From NCBI GenBank assembly GCA_041583135.1, contig JBFHGJ010000017.1, positions 5,244 through 69,243 of the forward strand: a stretch of DNA of 64,000 nt. Reading direction: 5' to 3'. Shown piece after piece: positions 1 to 7,696 of this stretch (its first letter is position 1; each line of letters starts with the position of its first letter). This DNA is from JABSOG01 sp041583135. GTDB lineage: Bacteria > Pseudomonadota > Gammaproteobacteria > Enterobacterales > Alteromonadaceae. The notes below the pieces were generated by a model. The model saw nothing but the letters and a program-made list of their open reading frames with translations. It was not told the DNA's origin and made no database searches. The translations under genes were made by a program, and so were the position numbers.

Positions 1-243
1 GTGCATAGTAGTTGCTTTGTATTACGATGTCAACATTGATGAGACAAGCTGATAAGATCACCAAGAGTTTCATGAGCGCCTTTCCAAAGTCGCTGTTGAA
101 ATACCGCTGCAAAAGTCATCTTCAAAGGTCAACATGCCCTTACACTCATGGACAAATTGGCGTTTCTATATCCCTTAATGAGTAGTGTTTCTATCCCCTA
201 GGCTCAATTTTATTTTCTTGAAATCGGTTTATGATGGTTCGAA
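1..243. other. Intergenic sequence upstream of the moa leader
   Basis: I find no coding region here on either strand; every frame is stopped within a few dozen codons. It presumably holds the promoter for the moa operon. A TATGAT hexamer at 230-235 could be a -10 element, but no convincing -35 lies at the right distance. A short imperfect direct repeat (GTTTCTAT followed by CCC) occurs near 163-197, of unknown meaning. Confidence 0.4.
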
Positions 244-361
244 GTGTTAACTCCGAGCTAACAAACCTAACGTCGATAGTGATCATGGTTCTTTAGCCGC
301 AGCCATTTTGCTGCCGGGTATCAATAGAAATGTTGTTACCTCCCGCATTTGGAAAGGTGTT
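244..361 (+). promoter_or_regulatory. Probable molybdenum-cofactor (Moco) riboswitch in the moaA leader
   Basis: The untranslated leader directly before moaA has blocks I associate with the Moco RNA motif of enterobacterial moaA leaders. They are CTCCGAGC near 251, CATGGTTC near 284, a GCAGC/GCTGC hairpin (299-303 with 310-314) followed by CCGGGT, and ACCTCCCGCATTTGGAAAGGT at the 3' end. ACCT at 338-341 can pair with AGGT at 355-358, which would bury the ribosome site GGAAAGG (351-357) just before the ATG at 362. In that family, bound cofactor lowers translation of the synthesis genes. The match is from memory of the family, not a covariance-model search. Confidence 0.72.
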
Positions 362-1348
362 ATGTTACAAAGTCCTATTTTATCCGATGGCTTCGGTCGC
401 AGATTTGAATACCTGCGCCTATCTATTACCGACCTGTGTAATTTTCGCTGCAATTATTGCTTGCCCGATGGGGTCGATTGTTCTGAGAAAAAGTCCTATT
501 TAACCAGACAAGAGATCGCAACATTGGTGTCTGCTTTTGCACAGTTAGGCACAAAGAAGGTGCGCATCACCGGTGGCGAGCCTGCCTTGCGCAAAGACTT
601 GGCCGAGGTCATTTCAATCTGTTCAAATACGCCGGGAATACAGCAAGTTGCCCTCACGACCAATGGTTTTAACTTACACAATAAAATCGCCAGTTGGTAT
701 GACGCTGGATTAACTCAACTCAATGTCAGCCTCGATAGTTTAGACCCGAGATTGTTCAATGCCATTACAGGCCACGACAAGCTGGAAAAGGTCATGCTTG
801 GCATTGAACGGGCGGCTCAGTTGGGACTTAAGCAGGTTAAGCTCAACGCCGTTTTATTGAACACTTTCAACTATCACCAGTTCGACGATTATTTGCAGTG
901 GTTGAAAAATAAGCCGGTGACTGCCAGATTCATCGAGCTGATGGAAACCGGCGACAATAAGGCCTTCTTTAAACAGAATCATGTGTCGGGTGAGGCAATT
1001 AAACATCGCCTGATAAACCAAGGCTGGACGCAGATCATTCGTGACAAACTGGCAGGTCCGGCACAGGAGTTTTATCACCCTGATTACGCTGGCAGAGTGG
1101 GGTTGATCATGCCTTATAGTAAAGACTTTTGTCAGTCGTGCAATCGCCTGCGGGTTTCATCGACAGGTCAACTGCACCTGTGTCTTTTTGCCGATCAGGG
1201 TATTGATTTGCGCCCGGCACTTAGACAAGGCAATGTCAGTGAAGTGTGTGATGTTATTGTTGCCGCAATGTCGAATAAGGCGGTTAGTCATGAGTTGCAA
1301 AATCATTTCACCGGCGCGACCAAGCAACTGGCCGGTTTAGGTGGTTAA
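362..1348 (+). CDS. moaA: GTP 3',8-cyclase MoaA
   Basis: Radical SAM enzyme for the first step of molybdenum cofactor synthesis, converting GTP to 3',8-cyclo-H2GTP for MoaC. With the ATG at 362 it is 328 aa, the usual size. The N-terminal 4Fe-4S/SAM motif CNFRCNYC has Cys at 26, 30 and 33. The second cluster is supported by CQSC (257, 260) and Cys 274. The protein ends in Gly-Gly, as MoaA needs. An upstream in-frame start at 308 is less likely because it would lie inside the structured leader, whereas 362 is preceded by GGAAAGG. First gene of the moa operon, and probably under riboswitch control. Confidence 0.96.
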   Translation: MLQSPILSDGFGRRFEYLRLSITDLCNFRCNYCLPDGVDCSEKKSYLTRQEIATLVSAFAQLGTKKVRITGGEPALRKDLAEVISICSNTPGIQQVALTTNGFNLHNKIASWYDAGLTQLNVSLDSLDPRLFNAITGHDKLEKVMLGIERAAQLGLKQVKLNAVLLNTFNYHQFDDYLQWLKNKPVTARFIELMETGDNKAFFKQNHVSGEAIKHRLINQGWTQIIRDKLAGPAQEFYHPDYAGRVGLIMPYSKDFCQSCNRLRVSSTGQLHLCLFADQGIDLRPALRQGNVSEVCDVIVAAMSNKAVSHELQNHFTGATKQLAGLGG

Positions 1349-1349
1349 A

Positions 1350-1916
1350 GTGGCAACGGGCAACGATTTTGTTGGGTTGGTATTGGCAGGCGGCAAGTCC
1401 AGTAGAATGGGCGAGGATAAGGCTTGTTTGGTCTTAGATGGCAAAACCATGCTGCAACGCAGTGTTGAGTTGTTGCAGTCGCTCGGCGCACAGGAGGTCT
1501 TTGTCAGCCGCAATGAGTTCGTCACCGATTATTTGCCGGATATTTATCCGGGAATGGGGCCTTTGGGTGGTATTCATGCGGCACTATTTGAAACCGAGTT
1601 ACCCATTGTCATTATTCCGGTCGATATGCCGCTACTCGACAAATGCTCGCTTCAACCTATTGTGTCGGCAGGTCTGGCGTCACAGACGCCTTGTTGCTAT
1701 CAAGATCACCCACTGCCGCTGTTTTTGCCCAATAGATGGGCCTTTTCGATATTTCTCGAACAACGATTAAGTCAGCCAAAAGGCGACAAGTCGCAAATGT
1801 CCATTCGAGCTTTTTTGCGCCACTTCGGTACTTTGCAGCTAACGCCAAGTGACGACTATAAGCTGGCAAATGCCAACACACCAAAGCAATGGCAGTATTG
1901 CACTCAGCAATGCTGA
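1350..1916 (+). CDS. mobA: Molybdenum cofactor guanylyltransferase MobA
   Basis: Transfers GMP from GTP to molybdopterin, making the MGD form of the cofactor used by DMSO-reductase-family enzymes such as NarG. The nucleotidyltransferase signature LAGGKSSRMGEDK sits at residues 12-24, and the GMGPLGGI block follows. About 188 aa, normal for MobA. Two GTG starts are possible: 1341, overlapping the moaA stop, and 1350. I prefer 1350 because AGGTGG (1339-1344) lies five bases upstream. Its place inside a moaA-E operon means one transcript can take GTP through to MGD, apart from the insertion step done by MoeA. Confidence 0.93.
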   Translation: MATGNDFVGLVLAGGKSSRMGEDKACLVLDGKTMLQRSVELLQSLGAQEVFVSRNEFVTDYLPDIYPGMGPLGGIHAALFETELPIVIIPVDMPLLDKCSLQPIVSAGLASQTPCCYQDHPLPLFLPNRWAFSIFLEQRLSQPKGDKSQMSIRAFLRHFGTLQLTPSDDYKLANANTPKQWQYCTQQC

Positions 1917-1957
1917 CGAATGACAATTTCAACGCTTGTGAATGAAAGGTAAGTATT

Positions 1958-2497
1958 ATGGCTCACAATCATATCAGGGAATTTTTGCCGCTCAATATCG
2001 CGGTGTTGACGGTTTCCGATACCCGAGATGAATCAACAGATACCTCAGGGGGTTATCTTGTAACGGCCTTACAACAGGCCGGGCATGTTCTGGCGGATAA
2101 ACAAATCGTTAAGGACGACATTTATCAAATGCGGGCAGTCGTATCAAATTGGATTGCCTCAGCGCAGATCCAAGCGGTGCTCATTACTGGTGGCACCGGT
2201 TTTACCGAAAGAGATTCGACGCCGGAAGCCATCGACCCATTGTTCGACAAGCGGGTCGAAGGGTTTGGCGAGTTGTTTCGTCATATCTCTTATAACGAAA
2301 TAGGCACCTCTACTGTACAGTCTCGCGCTGTGGCAGGACTTGCCAATGGTACGGTCATATTTTGTATGCCGGGTTCGACAGGTGCGTGCAAAACGGGTTG
2401 GTCAATCATTGAATCACAATTGGATGCTTCCCATCGTCCGTGCAATTTTGTGCCGCACTTGGCGGCGGCACAAAGTCACTGCGAAAGCCGAGGATAA
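1958..2497 (+). CDS. moaB: Molybdopterin adenylyltransferase-type protein MoaB
   Basis: Member of the MoaB/MogA family, which adenylylates molybdopterin before molybdenum insertion. 179 aa, with an ITGGTGFTERDSTPEAI block and the MPGSTGACKTGW segment near the C-terminus, both typical of MoaB. AAAGGTAAG precedes the ATG at good spacing. The stop overlaps the moaC start by one base. No separate mogA is present in the window, so MoaB may do this step here, although E. coli MoaB itself is not active. Confidence 0.93.
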   Translation: MAHNHIREFLPLNIAVLTVSDTRDESTDTSGGYLVTALQQAGHVLADKQIVKDDIYQMRAVVSNWIASAQIQAVLITGGTGFTERDSTPEAIDPLFDKRVEGFGELFRHISYNEIGTSTVQSRAVAGLANGTVIFCMPGSTGACKTGWSIIESQLDASHRPCNFVPHLAAAQSHCESRG

Positions 2498-3006
2498 TGA
2501 TGACAACATTCACGCATATCAATCAAGCGGGTGAAGCCAATATGGTTGACGTGACAGACAAGTCGTCAACGGTGAGAGTGGCTGTGGCTCAAGGATTTAT
2601 CACCATGTCGCCACAGACGATTGATGAGGTGGTGGATCAGGCTAACAAAAAAGGCGATGTCATTTCTACTGCGCGGATAGCGGGGATCATGGCCGCGAAG
2701 AAATGCGCGGAGTTGATCCCTTTGTGTCACCCTTTGGCGTTAACAAAGGTTGAATTGACGTTTGATATTCAGCCACAGTCACACCAGATCCGAATTCAGG
2801 CAATGTGTAAGCTGACAGGACAGACTGGTGTTGAAATGGAAGCGTTGACGGCGGTTAGTGTGGCTGCGCTGACATTGTTTGATATGTGTAAAGCGTCTGA
2901 TCCGGCGATGTGTATACACAATATTACTGTGCTGGAAAAACAGGGAGGAAAGTCAGGACAATGGAAAAATCAAAATGTGTTAGAACCATCTTGTAGGGAG
3001 GTATGA
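2497..3006 (+). CDS. moaC: Cyclic pyranopterin monophosphate synthase MoaC
   Basis: Converts 3',8-cyclo-H2GTP to cyclic pyranopterin monophosphate, the second step of cofactor synthesis. Conserved blocks include FTHINQAGEANMVDV near the N-terminus, AAKKCAELIPLCHPL in the middle, and GVEMEALTAVSVAALT with FDMCKA near the C-terminus. 169 aa from the ATG at 2497, overlapping the moaB stop, with GAGGAT just upstream; the adjacent ATG at 2500 is equally possible. Translation is probably coupled to moaB. Confidence 0.96.
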   Translation: MMTTFTHINQAGEANMVDVTDKSSTVRVAVAQGFITMSPQTIDEVVDQANKKGDVISTARIAGIMAAKKCAELIPLCHPLALTKVELTFDIQPQSHQIRIQAMCKLTGQTGVEMEALTAVSVAALTLFDMCKASDPAMCIHNITVLEKQGGKSGQWKNQNVLEPSCREV

Positions 3007-3007
3007 A

Positions 3008-3256
3008 ATGGTTAAAATTTTATTTTTTGCCCAGTTAAAAGAAAGGTTGGGTTGTAGCGAATATAACCTAGACATTAACTCAAGCGTCAGTATTCGCTGG
3101 TTGCGAGAGCAGTTGGCCAATCAAGATGACAATTGGCATGATTGCCTACAAAGCGGATATTTGCTGATGGCGGTCAATCAAGAACTTGCCGATGAGAATA
3201 CTCAGGTCAACGATGGCGATGAAGTGGCGTTCTTTCCACCGGTAACAGGCGGGTAA
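3008..3256 (+). CDS. moaD: Molybdopterin synthase sulfur-carrier subunit MoaD
   Basis: Small ubiquitin-fold protein of 82 aa that carries the thiocarboxylate sulfur used by MoaE. The C-terminus PPVTGG ends in the obligatory Gly-Gly that is adenylylated and sulfurated. A strong ribosome site (GGGAGG) lies seven bases before the ATG. It starts one base after the moaC stop and ends four bases before moaE, so the two synthase subunits are made together. The activating enzyme MoeB is not in this window. Confidence 0.95.
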   Translation: MVKILFFAQLKERLGCSEYNLDINSSVSIRWLREQLANQDDNWHDCLQSGYLLMAVNQELADENTQVNDGDEVAFFPPVTGG

Positions 3257-3260
3257 TGGG

Positions 3261-3722
3261 ATGATCTCTGTACAATATCACGATTTTGATTTTGCTCAGG
3301 AATACCAGTCGCTCATCGATGACAATTCAGCCGATGGTGCCGTGGTTTGTTTTGTCGGTTTAGTGCGTGACTTTAATCAAGGCAATATGGTTCATGGATT
3401 ATCGTTAGAGCATTATCCGGGCATGACGGAAAAAGCCTTGTTGGAGATTGTGAACCAAGCGCAACAAAGATGGCCACTGGGCAGAGTCAAAGTCATTCAT
3501 CGCATTGGCGATTTAGATTTAGGGGATCAAATCGTTTTTGTCGGGGTGACGAGCTGTCATCGCGAAGCGGCCTTTGAAGCCAATCAATTCATTATGGACT
3601 TTCTCAAAAACCGCGCGCCTTTTTGGAAAAAAGAACGGACGCCAAATGGTGCTCGCTGGGTCGAAGCACAAGAGAAAGACCAACAAGCCCAGCGTCGTTG
3701 GGAAACCGCAAGCAAAGCATAA
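3261..3722 (+). CDS. moaE: Molybdopterin synthase catalytic subunit MoaE
   Basis: Large subunit of molybdopterin synthase; it puts two sulfurs from MoaD onto cyclic pyranopterin monophosphate to make the dithiolene. 153 aa. Diagnostic segments are GAVVCFVGLVRDF near residue 27, LSLEHYPGM, FVGVTSCHREAAFEA and the lysine-rich active-site segment APFWKKE. Last gene of the moa operon; the perfect hairpin at its 3' end is the likely transcription end. Confidence 0.96.
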   Translation: MISVQYHDFDFAQEYQSLIDDNSADGAVVCFVGLVRDFNQGNMVHGLSLEHYPGMTEKALLEIVNQAQQRWPLGRVKVIHRIGDLDLGDQIVFVGVTSCHREAAFEANQFIMDFLKNRAPFWKKERTPNGARWVEAQEKDQQAQRRWETASKA

Positions 3723-3746
3723 GAATGGCCCCAATGGGCCATTCTT
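3721..3746. terminator. Bidirectional intrinsic terminator between moaE and moeA
   Basis: A perfect 11-bp inverted repeat (AAGAATGGCCC and GGGCCATTCTT) with a CAAT loop begins inside the moaE stop codon and lies just before the moeA stop on the other strand. The A/T-rich outer arms give a short U-run in both directions. The convergent gene arrangement fits a shared terminator. Confidence 0.8.
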
Positions 3747-3753
3747 AACCCGG

Positions 3754-5013
3754 TCAATCCAGCACGCTGTCAAACAGCTCTATTTCAACTAAGTTGCCCG
3801 CAGCCACCCCGGCATTGTCTTGAGGCAAAATGATGTAACAATTGGCCTTTGAAATAGAGGACAAAATACCAGAGCCTTGCGCGCCTAGTGCGGCAACTTG
3901 TAGCTGGCCTTTGTCATTGATCGCCGCGATGCCTCGTTGAAAGTCCATTCTTCCCGGTTTTTTCTTTATCGCCGTAGAGGTAATGGCTTGTAGTTTAAGT
4001 TTTTTATCAGTGCGTTTACCGGCCATGACTGCTAAAGCGGGTAGGGCCAATTGGTGAAAGGTCACAGTCGCTGAAACCGGGTTTCCGGGTAAACCAAAAA
4101 AGACACTGTTGGGCAGTTTGCCAAAGGCAAAGGGTTTGCCGGGCTTCATCGCCACTTTCCAAAAGTCAATCTGACCGAGCGCGTCTAGCACCTCTTTGGT
4201 ATAGTCTGCTTCACCGACAGATACGCCGCCTGAACTTATCACCGCATCTGCAATGGCGTCTGCGTCAATAAAAGCTTTGTTAATCGCTTGATAGGTGTCT
4301 GCAATGATACCCATGGGGATCACTTCCACACCCAATCGTTGCAGCATGGCCACTAAAACGTGTGAGTTACTTTCGTAGATATCACCATCAGACAAGGTTT
4401 GTCCGGGCTGCTTAAGCTCATCGCCTGTCGAAAACACCGCAACTTTCAATTGCCGGTATACCGACACTTCCGGTAGACCAAGTGAAGCAAGTAAACCAAT
4501 ATCTACGGCTTTAAGTTGGTGGCCCGCTTGAAAGACCACCTGATCTTTTGCGATATCTTCACCGGCATAGCGAATATTACTGTTTAGTTTGGCGGGTTGG
4601 CTCAAGGTGATGGTTGCGCCGATGTCATTGTGAATTTGCTCGACGTTCTCCTGCATAATAATGGCGTTTGCCGATTGTGGTACTACTGCACCTGTCATGA
4701 TGCGAATAGATTGGCCGTTTTCCAGCTGCCCATCGAATGGCTTGCCGGCAAAGGAGGCGCCAACAAGAGAAAATGAGGTTAGGTGGTCGCTTCGCCCATC
4801 CAATGCGTCATCTCGAATGGCGTATCCGTCCATTGCTGAATTGTTGTGGCCCGGAACCGCTATGGGCGAGGTAATATCCTGACAAAGAATGCGTTTGTCG
4901 GCATGTTCTATTGAGATACATTCAGTTTCTGTGACTTTTGCTACTGATTGTAGCAATTTATTTTTTGCTTGCTCGAAAGGCATTAAACCTGGAGCGCTAC
5001 AACAATCAACCAT
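3754..5013 (-). CDS. moeA: Molybdopterin molybdotransferase MoeA
   Basis: Inserts molybdate into adenylylated molybdopterin, the metal-loading step of cofactor synthesis. Family marks are PGHNNSAMDGYA near the N-terminus, SSGGVSVGEADY in the middle, and FFGLPGNPVSATVTF in the molybdate/MPT-binding domain, followed by the C-terminal domain IV. An upstream start at 5058 is open, but the ATG at 5013 has AGGAA at ideal spacing, giving 419 aa, close to E. coli MoeA. It lies right after narL on the same strand and is probably co-transcribed with it, tying cofactor supply to nitrate signalling. Confidence 0.95.
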   Translation of the reverse strand: MVDCCSAPGLMPFEQAKNKLLQSVAKVTETECISIEHADKRILCQDITSPIAVPGHNNSAMDGYAIRDDALDGRSDHLTSFSLVGASFAGKPFDGQLENGQSIRIMTGAVVPQSANAIIMQENVEQIHNDIGATITLSQPAKLNSNIRYAGEDIAKDQVVFQAGHQLKAVDIGLLASLGLPEVSVYRQLKVAVFSTGDELKQPGQTLSDGDIYESNSHVLVAMLQRLGVEVIPMGIIADTYQAINKAFIDADAIADAVISSGGVSVGEADYTKEVLDALGQIDFWKVAMKPGKPFAFGKLPNSVFFGLPGNPVSATVTFHQLALPALAVMAGKRTDKKLKLQAITSTAIKKKPGRMDFQRGIAAINDKGQLQVAALGAQGSGILSSISKANCYIILPQDNAGVAAGNLVEIELFDSVLD

Positions 5014-5065
5014 TTGAGTTCCTGCTATATGTTGGTGTTCATGTGCGTTGTCTGACATAAACCAG

Positions 5066-5716
5066 TTATTTGGATTGAAAGTTCACCATCCAAACCGCCG
5101 CTTCTACGCGGGAGCGCAAGTCCAGTTTTTTCAACAGGTGTTTTACATGGACTTTTACCGTGCCATCTGAGATATCCAGCTCTCGGGCAATGAGCTTGTT
5201 GCTCATGCCTTTTGAGATCAGCTTTAATATCTCATATTCTCTGCTGGTTAAAGAAGAAAGTGCGTTGGCGCCTTTTTTCTCCGGCTTACGTAGTGCTTTT
5301 GCCAACACCTGAGTGAGCTTTTCGCTCATCACCATTTTACCCAATGTTGCTTCTTTTAGCTTGTCCAGTAGGTCTTCCGGTTCCATATCCTTAAGCAGGT
5401 AGCCGTCAGCGCCGGAGCGAATGGCTTCTAATACGTCCTCGTCGGCATCCGATACGGTTAACATTACAATGCGGCAAGTGACGCCTTGTGCTCTTAAGGC
5501 GCGTAACGTTTCCAGTCCATCCATGCCCTGCATGTTCAAATCGAGCGTGATCATGTCAGGATCGGCCTGCTCGACAATCTTCAGGGCTTCGGCACCTGAA
5601 CTGGCTTCTGCGACGACTTCAAGTTCGTCTTCAAATTCAATGAGCTGAGTTAACCCTTTTCTGAGTAAGGGATGATCATCAACCATCATTATTTTGGCAG
5701 GTTCAACTGATGACAT
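5066..5716 (-). CDS. narL: Nitrate/nitrite response regulator NarL
   Basis: DNA-binding response regulator, presumably the partner of NarX encoded at 7697-9592. The receiver domain has the acidic pair in MMVDDHP, the phospho-acceptor Asp59 in TLDLNM and the conserved Lys109. A LuxR/NarL helix-turn-helix fills the C-terminus (LTSREYEILKLIS, then ISDGTVKVHVKHLLKKLDL). The ATG at 5716 with GGAGA upstream gives 216 aa, exactly the E. coli NarL/NarP size class; a start at 5734 is less likely. narL is not beside narX: narK separates them and narL is paired with moeA. Confidence 0.93.
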   Translation of the reverse strand: MSSVEPAKIMMVDDHPLLRKGLTQLIEFEDELEVVAEASSGAEALKIVEQADPDMITLDLNMQGMDGLETLRALRAQGVTCRIVMLTVSDADEDVLEAIRSGADGYLLKDMEPEDLLDKLKEATLGKMVMSEKLTQVLAKALRKPEKKGANALSSLTSREYEILKLISKGMSNKLIARELDISDGTVKVHVKHLLKKLDLRSRVEAAVWMVNFQSK

Positions 5717-5770
5717 ATTGGTCTCCGTAAACAAGATAAGTTGATCTTAAACATTCGAGATTTGAAAAAT

Positions 5771-5784
5771 TTGATTTATATCAT
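5771..5784. promoter_or_regulatory. FNR/Anr-type binding site upstream of narK
   Basis: TTGATTTATATCAT matches the FNR consensus TTGAT-N4-ATCAA at nine of ten fixed positions. If used as a class II site for narK, a TCTAAG hexamer at 5804-5809 is near the expected -10 position. It could also serve narL on the other strand. Confidence 0.62.
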
Positions 5785-5821
5785 GCTTTTCAATGCTATC
5801 AATTCTAAGTGTCACATATTA

Positions 5822-5852
5822 ATTGGTATTCGATAATACCCATTAGGAAGTA
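5822..5852. promoter_or_regulatory. NarL-type heptamers upstream of narK, including a 7-2-7 pair
   Basis: TACCCAT at 5837-5843 is a perfect NarL heptamer (TACYNMT). It is followed, after two bases, by GGAAGTA at 5846-5852, which matches the inverted heptamer at six of seven positions, giving the 7-2-7 layout that NarL and NarP prefer. Another inverted heptamer, ATTGGTA, is at 5822-5828. Confidence 0.58.
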
Positions 5853-6052
5853 TATATCAGGTGTTGCCTTATCTATCAAAGCCCTTTAAAACTCTGTGGT
5901 CTTGTCTGTTTCGTCTGAATCGTTGTGATCCCAGTGCGTCAATCGAGTGGCGTTTGAGCGAAAAAAAGCTACCCATTGTTGCGGATTGTTGACGCGCAGC
6001 CATTGCGCCATAGTTGGCCGGTCAAAACTCAAAATTAGTGGAGAAGTATACT

Positions 6053-7657
6053 ATGGCTGACCTACACAAGTGGGACCCAGAAGACGAAGGTTTTTGGGCA
6101 TCCGAGGGCAAAAAAATTGCAACACGAAATCTATGGATATCCATTCCCAGTTTACTGTGCGGTTTTGCCGTATGGTTATATTGGGGCGTCATTACGGTGC
6201 AAATGCTGAACTTAGGATTTCCATTTGCTAAGTCTGAGCTGTTCACACTAATGGCCATCGCCGGTTTGACCGGGGCGACACTAAGAATTCCCAGCAGCTT
6301 CTTTATTCGGCTGTGTGGGGGGCGCAATACATTATTCTTTACCACGGCACTGCTGATGATCCCTGCATTTGGCACCGGTATCGCCTTGCAAGATCAGCAA
6401 ACGCCCTTGTGGATTTTCCAGTTACTCGCGTTTCTATCTGGCCTAGGTGGCGGTAACTTTGCCTCATCTATGTCAAATATCAGCTTTTTCTTTCCTAAAA
6501 AGCAGCAAGGCTATGCACTGGGTATGAACGCCGGTTTAGGTAACTTTGGTGTGACTACCATGCAAATATTGGTGCCGCTGTTTATGACTTTTGCCGCTTT
6601 TGGTGGCGATCCGATGACGCTGATGAACACCAGTGGTACCTTGATAGGCAAAATTCCGGCAGGCTCGGATACTTGGATCCATAACGCCGGATGGCTTTGG
6701 CTTATTTTCCTTATTCCATTGGCATTTGCCGGTTGGTTTGGTCTTAACAATATTCGTACGGCTGAAGTTTCTCCTGATATCGGCAATCCACTGTCTTCTT
6801 GGTTCTTAATCAGCGTGATGTTGATTATCGGCTTTTTAACGGCGGGTGTCGGTTTGTGGCTTCTACTGCCAGAGGCAGCCAACGGTTCTGGCTTTGGTGT
6901 GCCAAAAGAAATGGTCTTAGTGCTGGTTATCGTCAGTACGGTGTTCTTGTTGAAGATGCTACCGGGGGCAATTAGTGCCAGTTTGGAGCGTCAATACAAG
7001 ATCTTTGACAACAAACATACTTGGGTTATGAGTGTGATTTACACCATGACGTTCGGTTCATTCATTGGCTTTGCTGCTTCTTTCCCGCTGGCGATAAAGG
7101 TGATCTTTGGTTACCAACATATTTTGGTTGATGGCGTGATGACTCATGATACGGCTAACCCCAACGGCCCAAGTGCGTTGATGTATGCTTGGATGGGGCC
7201 ATTTATCGGAGCGCTTATTCGCCCTGTGGGTGGTTGGATCTCAGATAAAGTGGGTGGCGCGTTGGTTACGCAGATTTGCGCCGCGATAATGGTTGCCAGT
7301 GCATTGGGCGTTGCCTATTACATGCAGGCAGCGTACGCTTCGGCCACACCTGAGCAGTTCTTTGTTGAATTCTTCATCTTGTTCTTAGTGTTGTTTGCGG
7401 CCACCGGTATCGGCAATGGCTCAACTTTCCGTACCATCGCGATGGTCTTTCCAAAAGAGCAGGCAGGTCCTGTACTGGGTTGGACTTCTGCGGTTGCAGC
7501 CTATGGCGCATTCTACATTCCTAAGGTATTGGGTGAGCAAATCAAAGCGACAACGCCAGAGGTGGCATTGATTGGTTTTGCCATATTCTATGCCGTGTGC
7601 CTGTTCATCAACTGGTGGTTCTACCTCCGTAAAAACGGTGAGTTTTACAACCCATAG
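6053..7657 (+). CDS. narK: Nitrate/nitrite transporter of the NarK family
   Basis: Major-facilitator membrane protein moving nitrate in and nitrite out across the inner membrane. 534 aa with about 12 membrane segments. The Gly/Asn-rich nitrate signature appears as GLGGGNFASSMSNISFFFPKK near residues 130-150 and again as GIGNGSTFRTIAMVFPKE in the second half. Arg78 in TLRIP fits a substrate-binding arginine of the family. It is about 70 aa longer than E. coli NarK, mainly from a hydrophilic N-terminus and longer loops. Start chosen at the ATG at 6053, with GGAG upstream, rather than a TTG at 6014. A single transporter unit is present, not the NarK1-NarK2 fusion of some denitrifiers. Confidence 0.92.
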   Translation: MADLHKWDPEDEGFWASEGKKIATRNLWISIPSLLCGFAVWLYWGVITVQMLNLGFPFAKSELFTLMAIAGLTGATLRIPSSFFIRLCGGRNTLFFTTALLMIPAFGTGIALQDQQTPLWIFQLLAFLSGLGGGNFASSMSNISFFFPKKQQGYALGMNAGLGNFGVTTMQILVPLFMTFAAFGGDPMTLMNTSGTLIGKIPAGSDTWIHNAGWLWLIFLIPLAFAGWFGLNNIRTAEVSPDIGNPLSSWFLISVMLIIGFLTAGVGLWLLLPEAANGSGFGVPKEMVLVLVIVSTVFLLKMLPGAISASLERQYKIFDNKHTWVMSVIYTMTFGSFIGFAASFPLAIKVIFGYQHILVDGVMTHDTANPNGPSALMYAWMGPFIGALIRPVGGWISDKVGGALVTQICAAIMVASALGVAYYMQAAYASATPEQFFVEFFILFLVLFAATGIGNGSTFRTIAMVFPKEQAGPVLGWTSAVAAYGAFYIPKVLGEQIKATTPEVALIGFAIFYAVCLFINWWFYLRKNGEFYNP

Positions 7658-7675
7658 TGCTTTTGGACTATGGGT
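7650..7675. terminator. Hairpin at the narK stop, between convergent narK and narX
   Basis: A perfect 9-bp inverted repeat (ACCCATAGT and ACTATGGGT) with an eight-base loop overlaps the narK stop codon. It lacks a U-run on either side, so it may be a weak terminator or an mRNA 3'-end stabiliser between the two convergent genes. Confidence 0.4.
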
Positions 7676-7696
7676 CGTCGATGACCGCCGTAGCTA

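Larger units (their letters stand above)
5717..6052. promoter_or_regulatory. Divergent control region between narL and narK
   Basis: A 336-base non-coding region between two divergently transcribed genes. It contains one near-perfect FNR-type palindrome and several NarL-type heptamers (described separately), plus a further TACCCAT heptamer at 5970-5976. I see no small gene in it. The arrangement suggests oxygen-limited, nitrate-responsive control of narK and perhaps autoregulation of narL-moeA. Confidence 0.65.
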
